64,000 nt of DNA from Albugo candida (taxonomy: Eukaryota > Oomycota > Peronosporomycetes > Albuginales > Albuginaceae), in contig CAJNAR010000002.1 of NCBI GenBank assembly GCA_905220665.1, forward strand, positions 372,001 to 436,000. Direction: 5' to 3'. Under the pieces are notes generated by a model. That model saw only the letters and a list, made by a program, of their open reading frames with translations, was not told the DNA's origin and ran no database searches. Each line of letters begins with the position of its first letter. Position 1 is the stretch's first letter. This document shows positions 46,618-58,420 of the stretch, in pieces. A program made the position numbers and the translations under genes.

Positions 46618-48600
46618 ACGTATAAGAATCGAATAAGCTAAAGAGAAAAGATTTGACAAACCGAGTAAATAATTGAAGTAATGCATTGCAAGGGACTGAG
46701 TCTAAGAAGTGCAATGATTATTGTATAAAGAACTTAACACGCTGTTTTAACTTTAAGCATTTATGCTACAAGCAGAGAGGTATTGGTCACTTCAGGTCCG
46801 AACAGAAATCTTAGCTTTCTGAAAACTTATTTTGCTGACTTTCATCTCGTCGATTGCTACTATAGTATTTGATATGAAAAAATAGCGGCATGTGAAACTC
46901 TCTGCACATGAGCAAGCCATGACAAGCTTGGCTTTCTATCAGGCTATACATGCGTCAAAATGCAAGTAAACTAAGATTCGGTAAGGTATCTTTATTCCTT
47001 TCCGCATCTCAGATTTGATTAATTGTACACGCCACACCTGTCGCATGGTTCTCTGTTCACTACTCTTTGAACTCAGTTGCTCTTGAAATAAGAGCATATG
47101 TCTTTGAGCTATAATCAATGATAGCTACACCAGCAGCAGATATATGTCTTTTAGCTTATGTTCACCGCGAGATGAGATGACTTGGACGTCCTTACATTAT
47201 GACTCTAATGATATGTAGAGCTCAATCTTCTTCTTAAGGATAAGTTTCACCTTCTTGTCGACATGTACTGATTCTGCTCCTGCATGATGTTTCATGACAG
47301 ATGTTTCAAAGGTAGTATCATTTGATTGATAAAATCTGTTTCTTCACGTCGCACCATATTAAATATGTTTCTTCGCTACGTGAATCCCAACGCGCGATTT
47401 GATGTCTAGAATCAACTTCACTTTTTGAGTCCAAGATAAATCTTTCCGGCACCTTTTGGACAATTGCTGTATCCCACCATGCTCCATTTCATTCCATTGG
47501 GCGGGTGCGTTTAATAATTCTTAGCCGAAAAACGTCTAATCACATTCCAAAGGAGTGAAAGATTACCTGATCAGTAAGACGTCTCTCTAGCTGATATCAG
47601 TTCGTACATAAGACTTATATCGTCAATTTCAAAAAACGTCCGCGACAGTAAGTCGCCAATCCATCACACCTCTATGCATTCGCTCTTCAACTTTTTGATC
47701 GATTCCATCATCGTCTTTTCCGCGCTGTCATGACACCAAGAATTTGGGTACGAAAATAAATCGAAGTTCACCAGATTCAGATCGGCGTTGGAGCGCTGAG
47801 GTAAGTCTCGCCATCGCACACATATCAATATCATTACAAACCAATGCGGCAACGATGCTGATGTAAAATGCCAGAGATACTGCTAGCTTATCAACTTTTT
47901 TTCTTTCTTTGGAACAATACGATTTCCAACGGCGTTCATCCGAGAAAAATCGCTCACCTTTATTGTTCATTTCAAATCGGTCGATTTACAACGAACCAAT
48001 CATCATGATACCGTCTACATTTAGTTCGGATATGGGATTTTTCCATTTTTTTAAGATTAAGGGATGTCCTGCGTTCGTTAATTTTGACGTATCGGTTCTC
48101 GCTGACAGAATCAAATTAGTATCTAAGAACGGTTGTAGCTTAGAGAGCATTCCCACGCTCCTGTTGGGAACAGAACAGAAGGACGAAAAAAAAAATGAGA
48201 AGCCTTAAACCATTCCTAGCGTGTATCTTGTTCCTTCATTAGGTAGAAGTTGATTGTTTTGAAAGCACTTTGAATGTTAATCACTGGGTAGATTAAAGAG
48301 CCAGCGCAGCCAAATTAGATTGACGCGACTTGAAGAGTGACGTGCACATCAGCATACTCATGAAGTATTACTATATGAGTTAGCAGGCCAGACGACTACA
48401 CAGCCAAGTATTTTCTTCCAAATTTAGATCCAGAAATTCACCATATGTCAGTAGGAAATAATTGTGAAATGGTCGTCAAGTAAGGGCTTATGGTCTTCGC
48501 GAACGCGTCCCCATTTTTTCCCATGTAGAAGCGCTATGTAGCACGACAAACCATCCGACCTTTCTTATTGGCTTAATCTGCGTCCAATATTTTCAAGTAT
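46618..48600. repeat. Segmental duplication, copy B, right part
   Basis: It starts with the target-site duplication ACGTA (46618-46622) and continues the match to copy A from 25717 to about 27770. Anchors include taagaatcgaataa, tgatagctacacc, ttcatgacagatgtttc and cgactacacag. No gene is supported. Confidence 0.8.
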
Positions 48601-50940
48601 GATAATAGGATTGCGGATCTGTTCACGAACGCACTACCGGCGCCAAAGATCTCCGGCCTGTGTGCCATTTCAATTTGAAGGCGTTCCAGTATAAAGGGTT
48701 GGAGGCTAAACCTTAAGACCAATCACAGGTTAAGACCGGCCCCTCCCTGGTGGGCTGTTCTGTGACATCTTAATAGATGGGACGGGGGAGAAGGTCGCCA
48801 AGTAGAACCATCGAAAGATGATGGGAGAACCAGACTGAATCCATATTTAACATGATATGTTCAAGTTGGAGTGCCGTTTCAACATACATGCTGTCGTGTT
48901 GACATAACAAGACTAACGCTTAATGCATTTCGCATTTTTTTCTACGTCTCATGCAACAATTGCCTCATGTCTTCTTCCTACAATCACAGCTGTCAATGTG
49001 GGCGCATGCATAAAAATGTCCAGCACTTAAGTCTCTGCTACAGTTTCTACCATCATTATTGTATGTGCCAACTCTAGGCACCGTACAACCTGTAGCATAT
49101 CCACGCATTCACCGTCCTTCACAAGTGATCGTTCTATTTAATGCAACATTCTCGTGAAACTTAGTCACATCGCAGACTCACATTGAACATACGTCCAAAA
49201 CGCCTTCTTATTGGATGGATCTCAAATACGAAAAGACTAACGAAACATACAAACACTACCACGACTACTACATTCTGTGTGTTGGATCAACACGAACAAT
49301 CTTGCAATAAAAACTACTGCGTGCAAGTCGACAGTCGAGAGAGAACACGGCCGGAAGCAAGAAGACATATCAGAGAAGCGCATACCCGATCAATCCAAAG
49401 CAACAAAATTCAAAGCAATATGTCGAGAAGAATGTGGACACGACTTGACTGCTTTCCACATAGAAAACTCCATAACTTCTAAATCTATTAGCAGAAAGCT
49501 TGACGATGTATCAAACAAGTAGAAAAATACGAGACAAGATGTACTAAATTCTAGCAATAACATTTTCGAGAAGTAACAAATAGGTCACGATACATCGATT
49601 CTATGTAATCGACAATTTTAATGCGGGTACAAGACAAGCTGAATAATTGTATACATTCACCATCTCCCAATGTTTTATCTTTGTATCTGCATCGACGCAG
49701 AAGTTACGAAAGTAACCAATCCACCTAACCAACATCTGCACTTTTTCGAGCTATCGCTGTTTGAGCTTATTCATTGAAATGAAATGCTACCTTTTCCAAC
49801 GAAACATCCCGCCAGGCTACTACTCTGTCGACCACCTTTTTGTGGATGGTAATAGTTGCGTCGCTTTAATATGAAGTTTTTCTCACGTCGACCAGAGCTT
49901 ATGAATGATGGGTGTTTCTAAAAAAGAATAGTTATCTACGCACTGTCGAGCTTGTTATGAATGTAGGCAGAAACTTATATATATCCTTAGTTCGATGACA
50001 TTTAGGTACAGCAGAGTCACTCTTTTGCGAGCAATGCTAAGGATCAGGGTGGTAAATTTCAAGGGGATGTTGGAGATGAAAAAACATAAAAAGGCGAAAT
50101 TAAGGAAACAAAGTCAAGAAGCATTCTGAATGAAACCCGCTTGCTAAGACCAACTTCATTACACGCAGGCATGTTTCTAGGCTTGTTTTATTGCTGTAAT
50201 AGCTCTTGAAAGGCTTCGGATTTCGTTTTTAAGTCCGTCTCAAGTCCTCTGCACGTGAAGAACATGCTTTGAAGGACCATTTTTGCAACCCTGTCCTTTG
50301 TTTGATGCACGAAAATGCAAGCGTCTTTGAACACAAGTGAATTTCGATGCCTTATCTCAAAAAATATTATATGTTACCTTAATTTGACTCGCCTAAAAAT
50401 GGCTCATAAGTGCATCAATTTTGGGTATTACTTATGAAGCTCCTTCTCGAAGCCAAATTAGGCCCATGCAACAAAGCTTTTAGCATTCTTCAATCCTGCA
50501 AAAAAGTGATCGAGATTTCACAGGTCTTTGTATTTTGAATAAGGCTCGTGCTAACGGTATTAGACAATGCTACAGCTGAAATAGTAACAAATGCGTAAAC
50601 GTCCAACGAGAGATTAGACCGTTTCAAGTGCAATTTACCTTGAGTTCTTTTCTTCTTGAATCACCAATAAGTTCTGATCATATTCCTCATTAGATGATCC
50701 GAATTATTTAACAGTTACGATGTAATCGTGAACATGTGAGCTGTACATTCTCCACTGATAGTGAATCGATCCTGGAAAAAAGCTAGCTTTATACAGACTT
50801 ACGAATCCATCATGGTTTATCCGACCTCATTGTGACCTTAACAGGGTTCCACGTCGGTTCGTAACCTTATGCAATGGGGTACACATTTGGGACGCTTTGG
50901 GTTATTCGCTTTGGGAGCTGACGCGTATCAGCCACCGGAC
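48601..50940. other. Intergenic, no supported gene
   Basis: Cys-rich short frames at 48871-49077 and 49277-49522 start with non-ATG codons and show no clear family. No CCG module is recognised here, although the preceding flank resembles DNA found beside CCG loci elsewhere. Confidence 0.4.
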
Positions 50941-50944
50941 ATTA

Positions 50945-50960
50945 GTACCTACGTAGGTAC
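50945..50960. repeat. 16-bp perfect palindrome
   Basis: GTACCTACGTAGGTAC lies 60-75 bp upstream of the copia primer binding site, within what should be the 5' LTR. Confidence 0.8.
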
Positions 50961-51019
50961 GTTTTTAAGTGATCTTTTTGATTCAATTTTCATTTTTCTT
51001 TTTAAACATCACTTTATCA

Positions 51020-51037
51020 GGTTATGAGCCCAATCGG
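51020..51037 (+). promoter_or_regulatory. Copia primer binding site, initiator tRNA-Met anticodon-arm type
   Basis: ggttatgagcccaatcgg follows ttatca, the expected 5' LTR end. Drosophila copia has a very similar site, complementary to the anticodon region of initiator tRNA-Met, because it primes from a cleaved half-tRNA. The tATGagccc core complements a CAU-containing anticodon loop. Confidence 0.75.
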
Positions 51038-51791
51038 CATGGACTCCAGCAACGGTGTTCTCAACGTAGATAATTATTTCTATTGGGAATTTAACGCAAG
51101 AATGAAGCTTGCTAGAAAGAATTTGTTAAGTCATATTGACGGGTCAAGGGCACCTCCATCGGATGATAGCTATGAGTTAGCAACATGGAAAACGAATGAT
51201 ATGAGAGCATTCGTAGTATTATCATCAATGTTAAGCCGTCAATTTCAGACAATGGTGCGCACAACGATCAGCGCAAAGCACCTGTGGGACACACTACAGA
51301 AATTCTTCGTACGAAAAAGTTTGCACAAAAAGGTGCATCTAAGAAGAGAACTTCATAAGTTCAAAATGGCCAAAGAAGATAGTTTGGTCAATCATTTTAT
51401 GAAACTAGACGAATTGATGATGAATATGGGTGCGATTGGAGACATTATTGCTGATGATGAAATACTAGTGATACTATTGGGAAGTCTAACAGATGAATTC
51501 CAGCCAATCATCAGAATTATTGAAAACATGGCTGATATCGAGCTTCTACAAGCAAAAGAGATTTTACAGCGTGAATGGGAGAATATGACTAAGATAGACA
51601 GTGAAGAATTGGCATTGAAAGCAAGTAAAACGAAACTAAATTATTAAGGCAACTGCGGAAAAAATGACAGAAACATATTCAAGGGACGGTGCTTTATCTG
51701 CAACAAGCGTGGTCATCGTCAAAAAGAATGTCGACAAAAGAACACACGGACTAAGAGACGTCACGATAAAAGGGAAAATGCACATGCATTT
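51024..51791 (+). pseudogene. Copia gag with zinc knuckle
   Basis: The 207-codon open part has the UBN2-type gag layout: FYWEFNARMK, AFVVLSSMLS, LWDTLQKFFV, LHKFKMAKEDSLVNHFMKL and LLGSLTDEF. The first ATG (51024) lies inside the primer binding site; MDSSNG at 51039 may be the real start. A single TAA at 51645 interrupts the frame. The same frame continues through an intact CCHC knuckle, CFICNKRGHRQKEC, at 51690-51731 and into the protease. Confidence 0.88.
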
Positions 51792-52505
51792 ATGGCTATT
51801 CCAAACAACAATCAAATGCAATGGCTCCTCGATAGTGGCGCAAGTAGCCATATGACTTTCAATGAAGACGATTTCGATAGATTGAGACTTTTGGACGACC
51901 CAGTAAATATTTCAATTGCAAATGGAGCTTCGGTCCAAGCGACGAGTATTGGTTCAGTTCCAATCATCATGGAAAATGGAAAAGCCGTAATAATTCATGA
52001 TGTTTTATTTGTTCCAAATTTAGAACGCCGACTATTATCGATTCCGGCTCTTGTTGCGAAAGGACTTAGTGTCCTATTTGGAAATAATTGGTGTGATATC
52101 AGTAATTCTGAACAGTTAATTGTCAGAGTGAAGATGATTGGTAAAATGTACATCCTAAAGGCAATATTACAAGGAAATAAAAATCACCAAGTGATCGCAG
52201 CGACTGCTACTGGTGAGAAAAGTCAAGACATCGATGTATGGCACGCTCGTCTTGGACATTTTCCAGAAAACAAAATATCCGTTCTAAAGAAATGTGTTAC
52301 TGGTCTACAAACAGAAAATAATACAATTCTCTGCAACGACAAAGAAGAGCTTTGTGCTGGATGCGTCAAAGGACGATTGACAATGAAACCCTTCCCGACT
52401 AAGGTCCTAAAAGAACCAAAAACAAAGGAAGTCTTGCAGCTTGTGCATAGTGATGTTATGGGACCAATGGAAGTAAATTATTTGGTGGTGCAAGATATGT
52501 TGTGA
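51792..52505 (+). pseudogene. Copia protease and pre-integrase region
   Basis: WLLDSGASSHMTF is the D-S-G protease site. The gag-pre-integrase segment has VWHARLGHF and a CAGCVKGRLT pair (HHCC zinc-binding). VHSDVMGPM carries the first integrase Asp. The frame is the same as gag and is lost at about 52500, at the integrase core. Confidence 0.9.
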
Positions 52506-53110
52506 CATTTATTGACGACTATTCAAGGTACGTAAGTCCATATTTCATTCAAAGAAAATCTCAAGTTTTCGAAAAATTCATGGAATATAAATCAATAATG
52601 GAACGACAACTTGGATCGAGTATCAAGTGCATCAGAACAGATAATGGCAAAGAATACATCAACTCACTATTTTCAAGTGAATGTCGGAAAAATGGAATTA
52701 TTCACCAAACTACAGTTCCACACTGCCCACAGCAAAACGGAGTGGCAGAAAGAATGAACAGAACCCTTATGGACCGAGCACGGGCAATGCTAGAGCATAA
52801 AGGTGTTAAGAAACAATGGTGGGCGGAGGCGGTTAATACAGCACCCTATATTACGAATCGCTTACCAAACAGCATACGAATATCGATAACACCACACGAA
52901 GTATTCTTCGGTTTCAGGCCCGATATTTGTCATTTACGTGTGTTTCGATCAACAGGCTATGCCTACATTGATAAATCAAAGCGATCGAAGATACAACAAA
53001 AAGCCTTTGAATGCTTGTTCTTGGGATATGAGAGCAACTCAAAAGGTTATCGCGTTTACAATAAGGAAGCCAGCATAGCTCGTCACCAGTGTACAATCCA
53101 AGTGTTTTCA
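52502..53110 (+). pseudogene. Copia integrase core
   Basis: After a one-frame shift the core continues: FIDDYSRYVSPYF, CIRTDNGKEYIN (second catalytic Asp) and PQQNGVAERMNRTLMD (Glu). The C-terminal half carries PHEVFFGFRPDI and LRVFRSTGYAYI. The D-D-E residues are all present, so only the frameshift breaks it. It runs into the deletion junction at about 53085-53110. Confidence 0.9.
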
Positions 53111-53880
53111 GCCAGAAATTGAACAAATGTAGTGACAAAGACCCAGACATGGAGAAGCGGCCCTATAGGTCACTTATTGGATCATTACTGTATGTTGCAA
53201 TGAGTACAAGACCGGATGTAGCTTTTGCAGTCTGTCAACTCAGTCGATTTCTCGAAAACCCTAGTTTTGAACATTGGAAAGCAGGAATTCGAGTACTGCG
53301 GTATTTAAAAACAGCATGCAACTTTGGTTTGATTTACAAAAGCGAGAAAACAACATTGGAGACATCTGCCTACAGTGACTCCGATTGGGCTAGTAATCAA
53401 GACAATCGACGTTCAACGTCTGGAATGATCATTACAATTAATAATATGTCAGTCATTTTCAAATCACGACTACAGAGAAATGTCGCCCTTAGTTCAGCCG
53501 AAGCGGAGTATATGGCTATGTCAATGTGTATCCAAGAAGTACTATGGATAAAATCGCTACTGCTAGAAATGGGTAGTATGATACAAGACCCAGTCAGTAT
53601 TTATGTTGACAATCAAAGTGCGATTGCAATGGCGAACAATGATGGATATCAAAGCCGTGCAAAGCACATAGATATCCGATATCATTTCATTCGAGAGCAC
53701 ATCAAATCCGGCGACATCAAGCTGATTTATATACCAACCAAACAACAGCTTGCTGATTTCTTAACAAAAGCAATAGCGACCAAGCAATTCCATAGACTTG
53801 TCCAGCTGTCACATATTGGAATATGCAAGTCGAGGGGGAGTGTTAAAGATAAGATACCACATCTTATGTGGTACACATAG
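53111..53880 (+). pseudogene. Copia RT C-terminus and RNase H
   Basis: This part is open: YRSLIGSLLYVAMSTRPD, LRYLKTACNFGLIY, AYSDSDWASNQDNRRSTSG, LSSAEAEYMAMS, DNQSAIAMANN, ADFLTKAI. These are the expected RNase H residues (Asp, Glu, Asp, Asp). It ends as the polypurine tract and 3' LTR begin. It has no start of its own and no RT palm. Confidence 0.9.
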
Positions 53881-54055
53881 TATTGCATGGATACCACCTA
53901 GAATATTCCAGATCATTCTAGAATATCTGTTCAGCAAGGGAAGAATTCATAGCTCTTTCTACCTAACTGTCGAGAGAATTTCTAGGAAAAGACTTAGAAT
54001 AGCGGCTAGCAAACTAAGGAGAGTATGGTACTCATTTAGATTAAAAAAATAAAGA
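53841..54055 (+). repeat. Copia 3' LTR, 5' part
   Basis: It starts tgttaaagataag right after the polypurine tract. The right boundary is uncertain and probably truncated near the gypsy element that follows. Confidence 0.6.
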
Positions 54056-54139
54056 AGAGTTCCCCTTTAGATCGATTAGAGACACGTGCCTTGTGGAGGC
54101 GTCTCAGATCTTGTGAACGTTGTGCTGTCCATTCCCTGA

Positions 54140-54273
54140 ATTGTTTGGTCCCTTGAACAAGGACCAGAATCTCTTAAGCTTGTTGACTTGTTAAGTCGAG
54201 TTCTCTTAGGAACTAAATTGCTCGTCGAGCGGATAGCCTTCCTCTGGCAAAGAGCTATAGTAACTCCGCTACA
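54140..54273 (+). repeat. LTR segment, 5' copy
   Basis: Matches 60451-60585; ends ctccgctaca and is followed by cttggtagcac, a possible primer binding site. Confidence 0.8.
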
Positions 54274-54364
54274 CTTGGTAGCACTCGTAGTCAATCTACG
54301 CCTGAGTCTGTAAAGACTGATCCTCTCTGATGATGGAACAGCCCAATCCCCTCTCTGAGACCCG

Positions 54365-55190
54365 AAGGGTTGCGCTTGAGAAGCTGTCCGCAACTGAAGG
54401 CCCCGAATATGTGGATTTCCTTGTTTTGCAAGACAAGGACGTGTTAAAAGCACGTCTTTAGGGATTCATGCGGTATTAAACATCCCTATTAGGGCAGGTC
54501 CAAGACCAAATGGCGTCGGCTATGCCAAAACGATTTGTGTCTCTACCAAACGAAGAGGCTAAGTCTCGTCCAGTTAAGTTCGATTTACGACACCACTTCG
54601 GGAAAGAGAGGGACACCTAGGCCTCTGTCTACGTGACGTAGAAATGGTCATGAAGTCTGGCATGATCTCAGTTGAGTATCAGCGGGTCTCGCTGGCAGTC
54701 AACAAGCTCGATGGAAGTACTAGAGAATGGGCACTGACGAGCGGTACGTCAGTGGACGTGGCGTTCCCAACATGGGAGTCTTTAAAGAAGCAGCTTTGCG
54801 CGTCTTCGCGCTGCCCAACCAGGCATATCGCGTGCGATCACGCTTCTTGTCTACCCGTCAGGGTAAGAACGATTTGTCGGACTATGTCCAAGAGTTGAGA
54901 GCACTCATAGCTGCTATGCAAAGTGACCCTCTTCCTGAGGTGGTCTATGTGATCGTCTTTATGGAAGGACTTCGCGCTGGCATTTCCAGAACCGAAGTCT
55001 TCGAAGTTCATTATTTAAGCTTTGATTGAGCAGTTGATATAGCTCAGAATGCTGAGCACAACTTTAAGTCGGCTAGACTTGGTTGGAATGGGTATAACCC
55101 AAGCTCTATGAGGACATCGCCTCTTTGTAAGCCTGAACCTCTGGCCCTTTAACAACAATGAAGGTGAAGGAGAATCCGAGGTTCAAATTG
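54365..55190 (+). pseudogene. Gypsy gag, N-terminal part
   Basis: Broken frames read VKFD, EYQRVSLAV, then REWALTSGTSVDVAFPTWES, NQAYRVRSRFLSTRQGK, LSDYVQELRALIAAMQSDPL and FMEGLRAGISRTEVF. The AEHNFKSARLGWNGYNP segment precedes the LINE. This layout is typical of oomycete gypsy gag. Frame changes occur near 54.64, 54.73 and 55.03 kb. Confidence 0.85.
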
Positions 55191-55205
55191 CTGAGCAATA
55201 CCGCG
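55191..55205. repeat. LINE target-site duplication, left
   Basis: ctgagcaataccgcg, identical to 58406-58420. Confidence 0.95.
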
Positions 55206-55353
55206 GGGTGGTCTCACGGGCTCTCTTAATAGCTCAGAGACCGACTCAAATGTTCTATGTGACAGAAAGCAGAAAAAGTTTCTCGATTCGATTCAAGTTT
55301 CCCTTGCCTCAGCAGAGGAAGACCGTCCCTCAACTCGCTTAAGTACGACCGAG

Positions 55354-58082
55354 ATGACGAAAGCAACCAAGCATATGCGGAGTAGTTCGTCTCCAGGTAT
55401 GGACGGACTACCAGCAGCATTTTATCAGCTTGATCCGGATACGTTTGGCGAGTGTCTGAAGATCGTGTTCGAATATCAGCTGGAAAGAGGAATTTTACTT
55501 CGGTCACAACGTCACTCAGCAATCACACTTTTATACAAGGAAGGATCACGAGGTGATCCTGGCAACTATCGACCGATCGCACTGCTTTGCGTCGATGTAA
55601 AAGTACTTTCAAAAGTGCTGGCGTATCGATTGCAACGTTTTTTGCCAAAATTGATCCATCAAGATCAAAAAGCATTTGTGCGAGGAAGGTCGATGCATCA
55701 TCATATTCGACATCTCACCGACATCCAAGACTTGGTCATTCATCGTGGGGAGGAAGCATATGCGACTTTTCTCGACTTTGAGAAAGCTAATGATCGAGTC
55801 AATTGGGATACATGTTTCGCGTCTTGGAAAAAATGGGCGTTGGAAAAAGTTTCATCGACTGGGTTCGTCTTTTGTACAATAACACAAAGGCGCAGTTGAT
55901 GATTAATGGAAATATCACACCGTTCATTACACCACAACGTGGAGTGAGACAAGGTGATCCTCTCTCAGCATTACTTTTTCTGATGACGATCGAACCTTTG
56001 GGAAATTGAATTCGTCAACATGAAGAACATGGAATTTGGATTAATGGCACGACTGTCGCAACTGAATTATTTTTTGCGGACGATTCGACATTGCTTTCAG
56101 AGACACCAAATGGTGTTTTGACGCAACTCGAACTCGTCCAAGTCTATTGTGATGGATCGGGTGCGAAACTCAACTTGAGTAAATCATCCTTGCTCTCGTT
56201 GAATCGGACCATGCCATGTCCACGTATTCCCAATTTGACCATAATGGTTCCACAGGATTCGATCAAGTATTTGGGTATTCCGTTCGGCCAGAAACCAACT
56301 TATTCGATGGTTATTTCAACTCTCGACAAGCGTTTTTATGATGGGTTTGGTGTATGGTTTCGACGAGCACGAACTGTTCGTGGTCGACTGCTGGTTGCGC
56401 AGACGATGATTTTATCACGTCTGTGACATTACACGATGCACGTAGACATACCAGCAGTGACTATTCGACAGCGGCAATCGATGTTAAATCGATTTGTGCT
56501 TGGTCGGAAACACAAAAAAGATTCAAAACATGTCCACCTACTCAGCAAAGACTTCTTATTTCTTCGCCGTCAAGATGGTAGACTACAAGTTCCTTTTTTG
56601 TTGGGACGACTAAAGCTACAACGTATTCAATTCCTTCAGCAGCTCGCATCCGATGCGTCAACAAGTACTCCTGCGAATTGGACAATTGCTTCGACGGAAT
56701 TATTACAACTTATCCAATCTTTCTTTGGACCACACAAGCCGATGGAAATATTCACCATCGCGCCAAATCGACATGGGAAAATGGTTCAATGGGAGAGCAT
56801 ATCGTCATGGTGGAAACAAGCATTTAGAATGTGGCATCAGATGGATTGGAGCATTTCAATATCAGATTTAAATGTTTCACAACGCCATCAGTACTACATG
56901 GAACAACCGATGTGGTTTCACTGCGACCAAAAGCTACATTACGAAGCTGCTACTCGTCATCCGAGTACGCAGAACGTTTCGTACAATCTTGGCATGGCGG
57001 ACGAACCACATCGAACATTTCGGAAATCGTTTGCTACGCTTTTCGATATTCGCAGTCTTCAAGACTTTTTTCGAGAAAACGACACATGGCCAACGAAGGA
57101 AGATTTCGTCGCCAACTATTACAACGACGAATAGCTAATCACATCGGATATGGCTGAAGAAAAGTTGCTGAGTCGACTTTACAATGAAGTCACTCAGATA
57201 CTACAGCGGATCCAATCGACTATCGGTCTCATGACTTGGATTACACCAACCACAAGTAGCAGATCATTTTATGTGGGAGTAAAAAGCAAAGAAAGAAAAC
57301 ATTATTTTCCATTTATTCCGCGCTCACAACTCTCACGAATCGTCTGGAAACCTCCCGAACCAACCAAGAGTCATCCGATGTCGACACATTGGTCATCACG
57401 GGAGTGATCGGACGCACTGGATTCAGAACGAGTTCAAACATTTATGGCTACATCACGGCATCTTCGAAAACGTGTATTACCAATTTTCGAAGATTTACAG
57501 TTTCGTCTAGCTTTTCGAATGTTGCTAGTTCGATCTCGTTTGTGGTTCTTGAAGGATACTCAGCCCGACATTATATTGTGCACGAAGCCTTCGTGTGGGG
57601 CAGTGGAGTCCGATCAACATCTCTTTCTAGTGTGCGATCACACGGCACAGTTATGGAGGGAGTTACTACCTAGCTGGGACCCGTTTTTCTCCTCTCGACC
57701 ACGTTGGACGCATATTGCATGTGCAATCGTACCAACACTACGGTCGGATTGGAAAGATTATTTAGCAATTATCTCAGATTTATGGCTTTCATTACAAGCG
57801 GTGACACTGCACTTCGTCTGGACAGATCGGAATCGTCGTTTGTTCGATCAGCGATCAGCCACTCCGACAATTCCAGCACTTTCCGTGATCTACACCACAT
57901 TTAGTGCGCATGTTCGGTACTTTCGAAGACAGTGTTACGATCAAGAGGAACGATTTCGGATTGTAAAGGTGCTGTATCAACTCGCAACGCAAGGATCATA
58001 TGGTGTATTTTTCAGAAGCCGAAGATCATTACTGCGGGTCTGGCACAAACAAGTCAAAACGCAACTGCAACTCAGATCCTAG
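55354..58082 (+). pseudogene. LINE copy 2 reverse transcriptase and C-terminal domain
   Basis: 55354-55899 carries SSPGMDGLPAAFYQ, GNYRPIALLC and ATFLDFEKANDRVNW. After one frame change near 55.81 kb a single frame runs to 58082: GVRQGDPLSALLFL, FFADDSTLLS and, late, CGAVESDQHLFLVC and WTDRNRRLF. It is interrupted only by TGA at 56007, TGA at 56424, TAG at 57132 and TGA at 57405. Few lesions imply a comparatively recent insertion. Confidence 0.93.
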
Positions 58083-58154
58083 TCCTAGTTGGATGGCATT
58101 GTTCCGCCTAGTGTGTTGCGCACCAATTTGCAAATCACGGTACTTTTGGAGCAT

Positions 58155-58210
58155 TTTTACAACTTTACAACTTTACAACTTTACATCTTTACAGCTTTAC
58201 AACTTTACAG
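58155..58210. repeat. 8-bp tandem repeat in the LINE 3' UTR
   Basis: Seven units of (C/T)TTTACA(A/T/G), mostly CTTTACAA. Copy 1 has no such array at the equivalent place. Confidence 0.9.
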
Positions 58211-58405
58211 CATTTACAAGCTGGACACAATCTCGTATTAAGGGTGCTAAGGCTACTGCGATACGATGTTATCAACGAGAAGACATATTATCATCTCTCA
58301 CAGGTGTTTCACGAAATGTTCTCTATATGTATATATGTTATTTAAGATAGCCTAGGCAACTAGAGAAGTCAGTTAGTCTGATTCTAGTAATATAGACATC
58401 TTCAA

Positions 58406-58420
58406 CTGAGCAATACCGCG
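58406..58420. repeat. LINE target-site duplication, right
   Basis: ctgagcaataccgcg, identical to 55191-55205. Gypsy gag resumes immediately with a zinc-knuckle-like CYSCGSTSHL. Confidence 0.95.

Larger units (their letters stand above)
51020..54055 (+). mobile_element. Ty1/copia retrotransposon, internally deleted
   Basis: Order: primer binding site, gag, zinc knuckle, protease, integrase, residual RT, RNase H, polypurine tract (cgagggggag, 53831-53840), and the start of the 3' LTR (tgttaaagataag, 53841). Integrase before RT is the copia order. The central RT including its YxDD site is missing. I could not match the retained 5' LTR end with the retained 3' LTR start, so both LTRs are probably partial. 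Confidence 0.92.
55206..58405 (+). mobile_element. LINE copy 2, 5'-truncated, inserted in gypsy gag
   Basis: About 3.2 kb, flanked by perfect 15-bp direct repeats. It starts just before the RT fingers (endonuclease and ORF1 absent) and ends with the 3' block shared with copy 1 (attctagtaatatagacatcttcaa). 5' truncation plus a target-site duplication of this size is the signature of target-primed reverse transcription. Confidence 0.95.

Noticed and set aside
48871..49522. Cys-rich frames (48871-49077 and 49277-49522), the second with an ECG triplet like the CCG C-terminus
   Set aside because: Neither begins with ATG. The ECG resemblance is limited to a few residues and no other CCG module lies nearby.
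54076..54453. Minus-strand 125-codon frame
   Set aside because: Lies over the gypsy LTR; its similarity to 60409-60636 is just the LTR repeat read in antisense.
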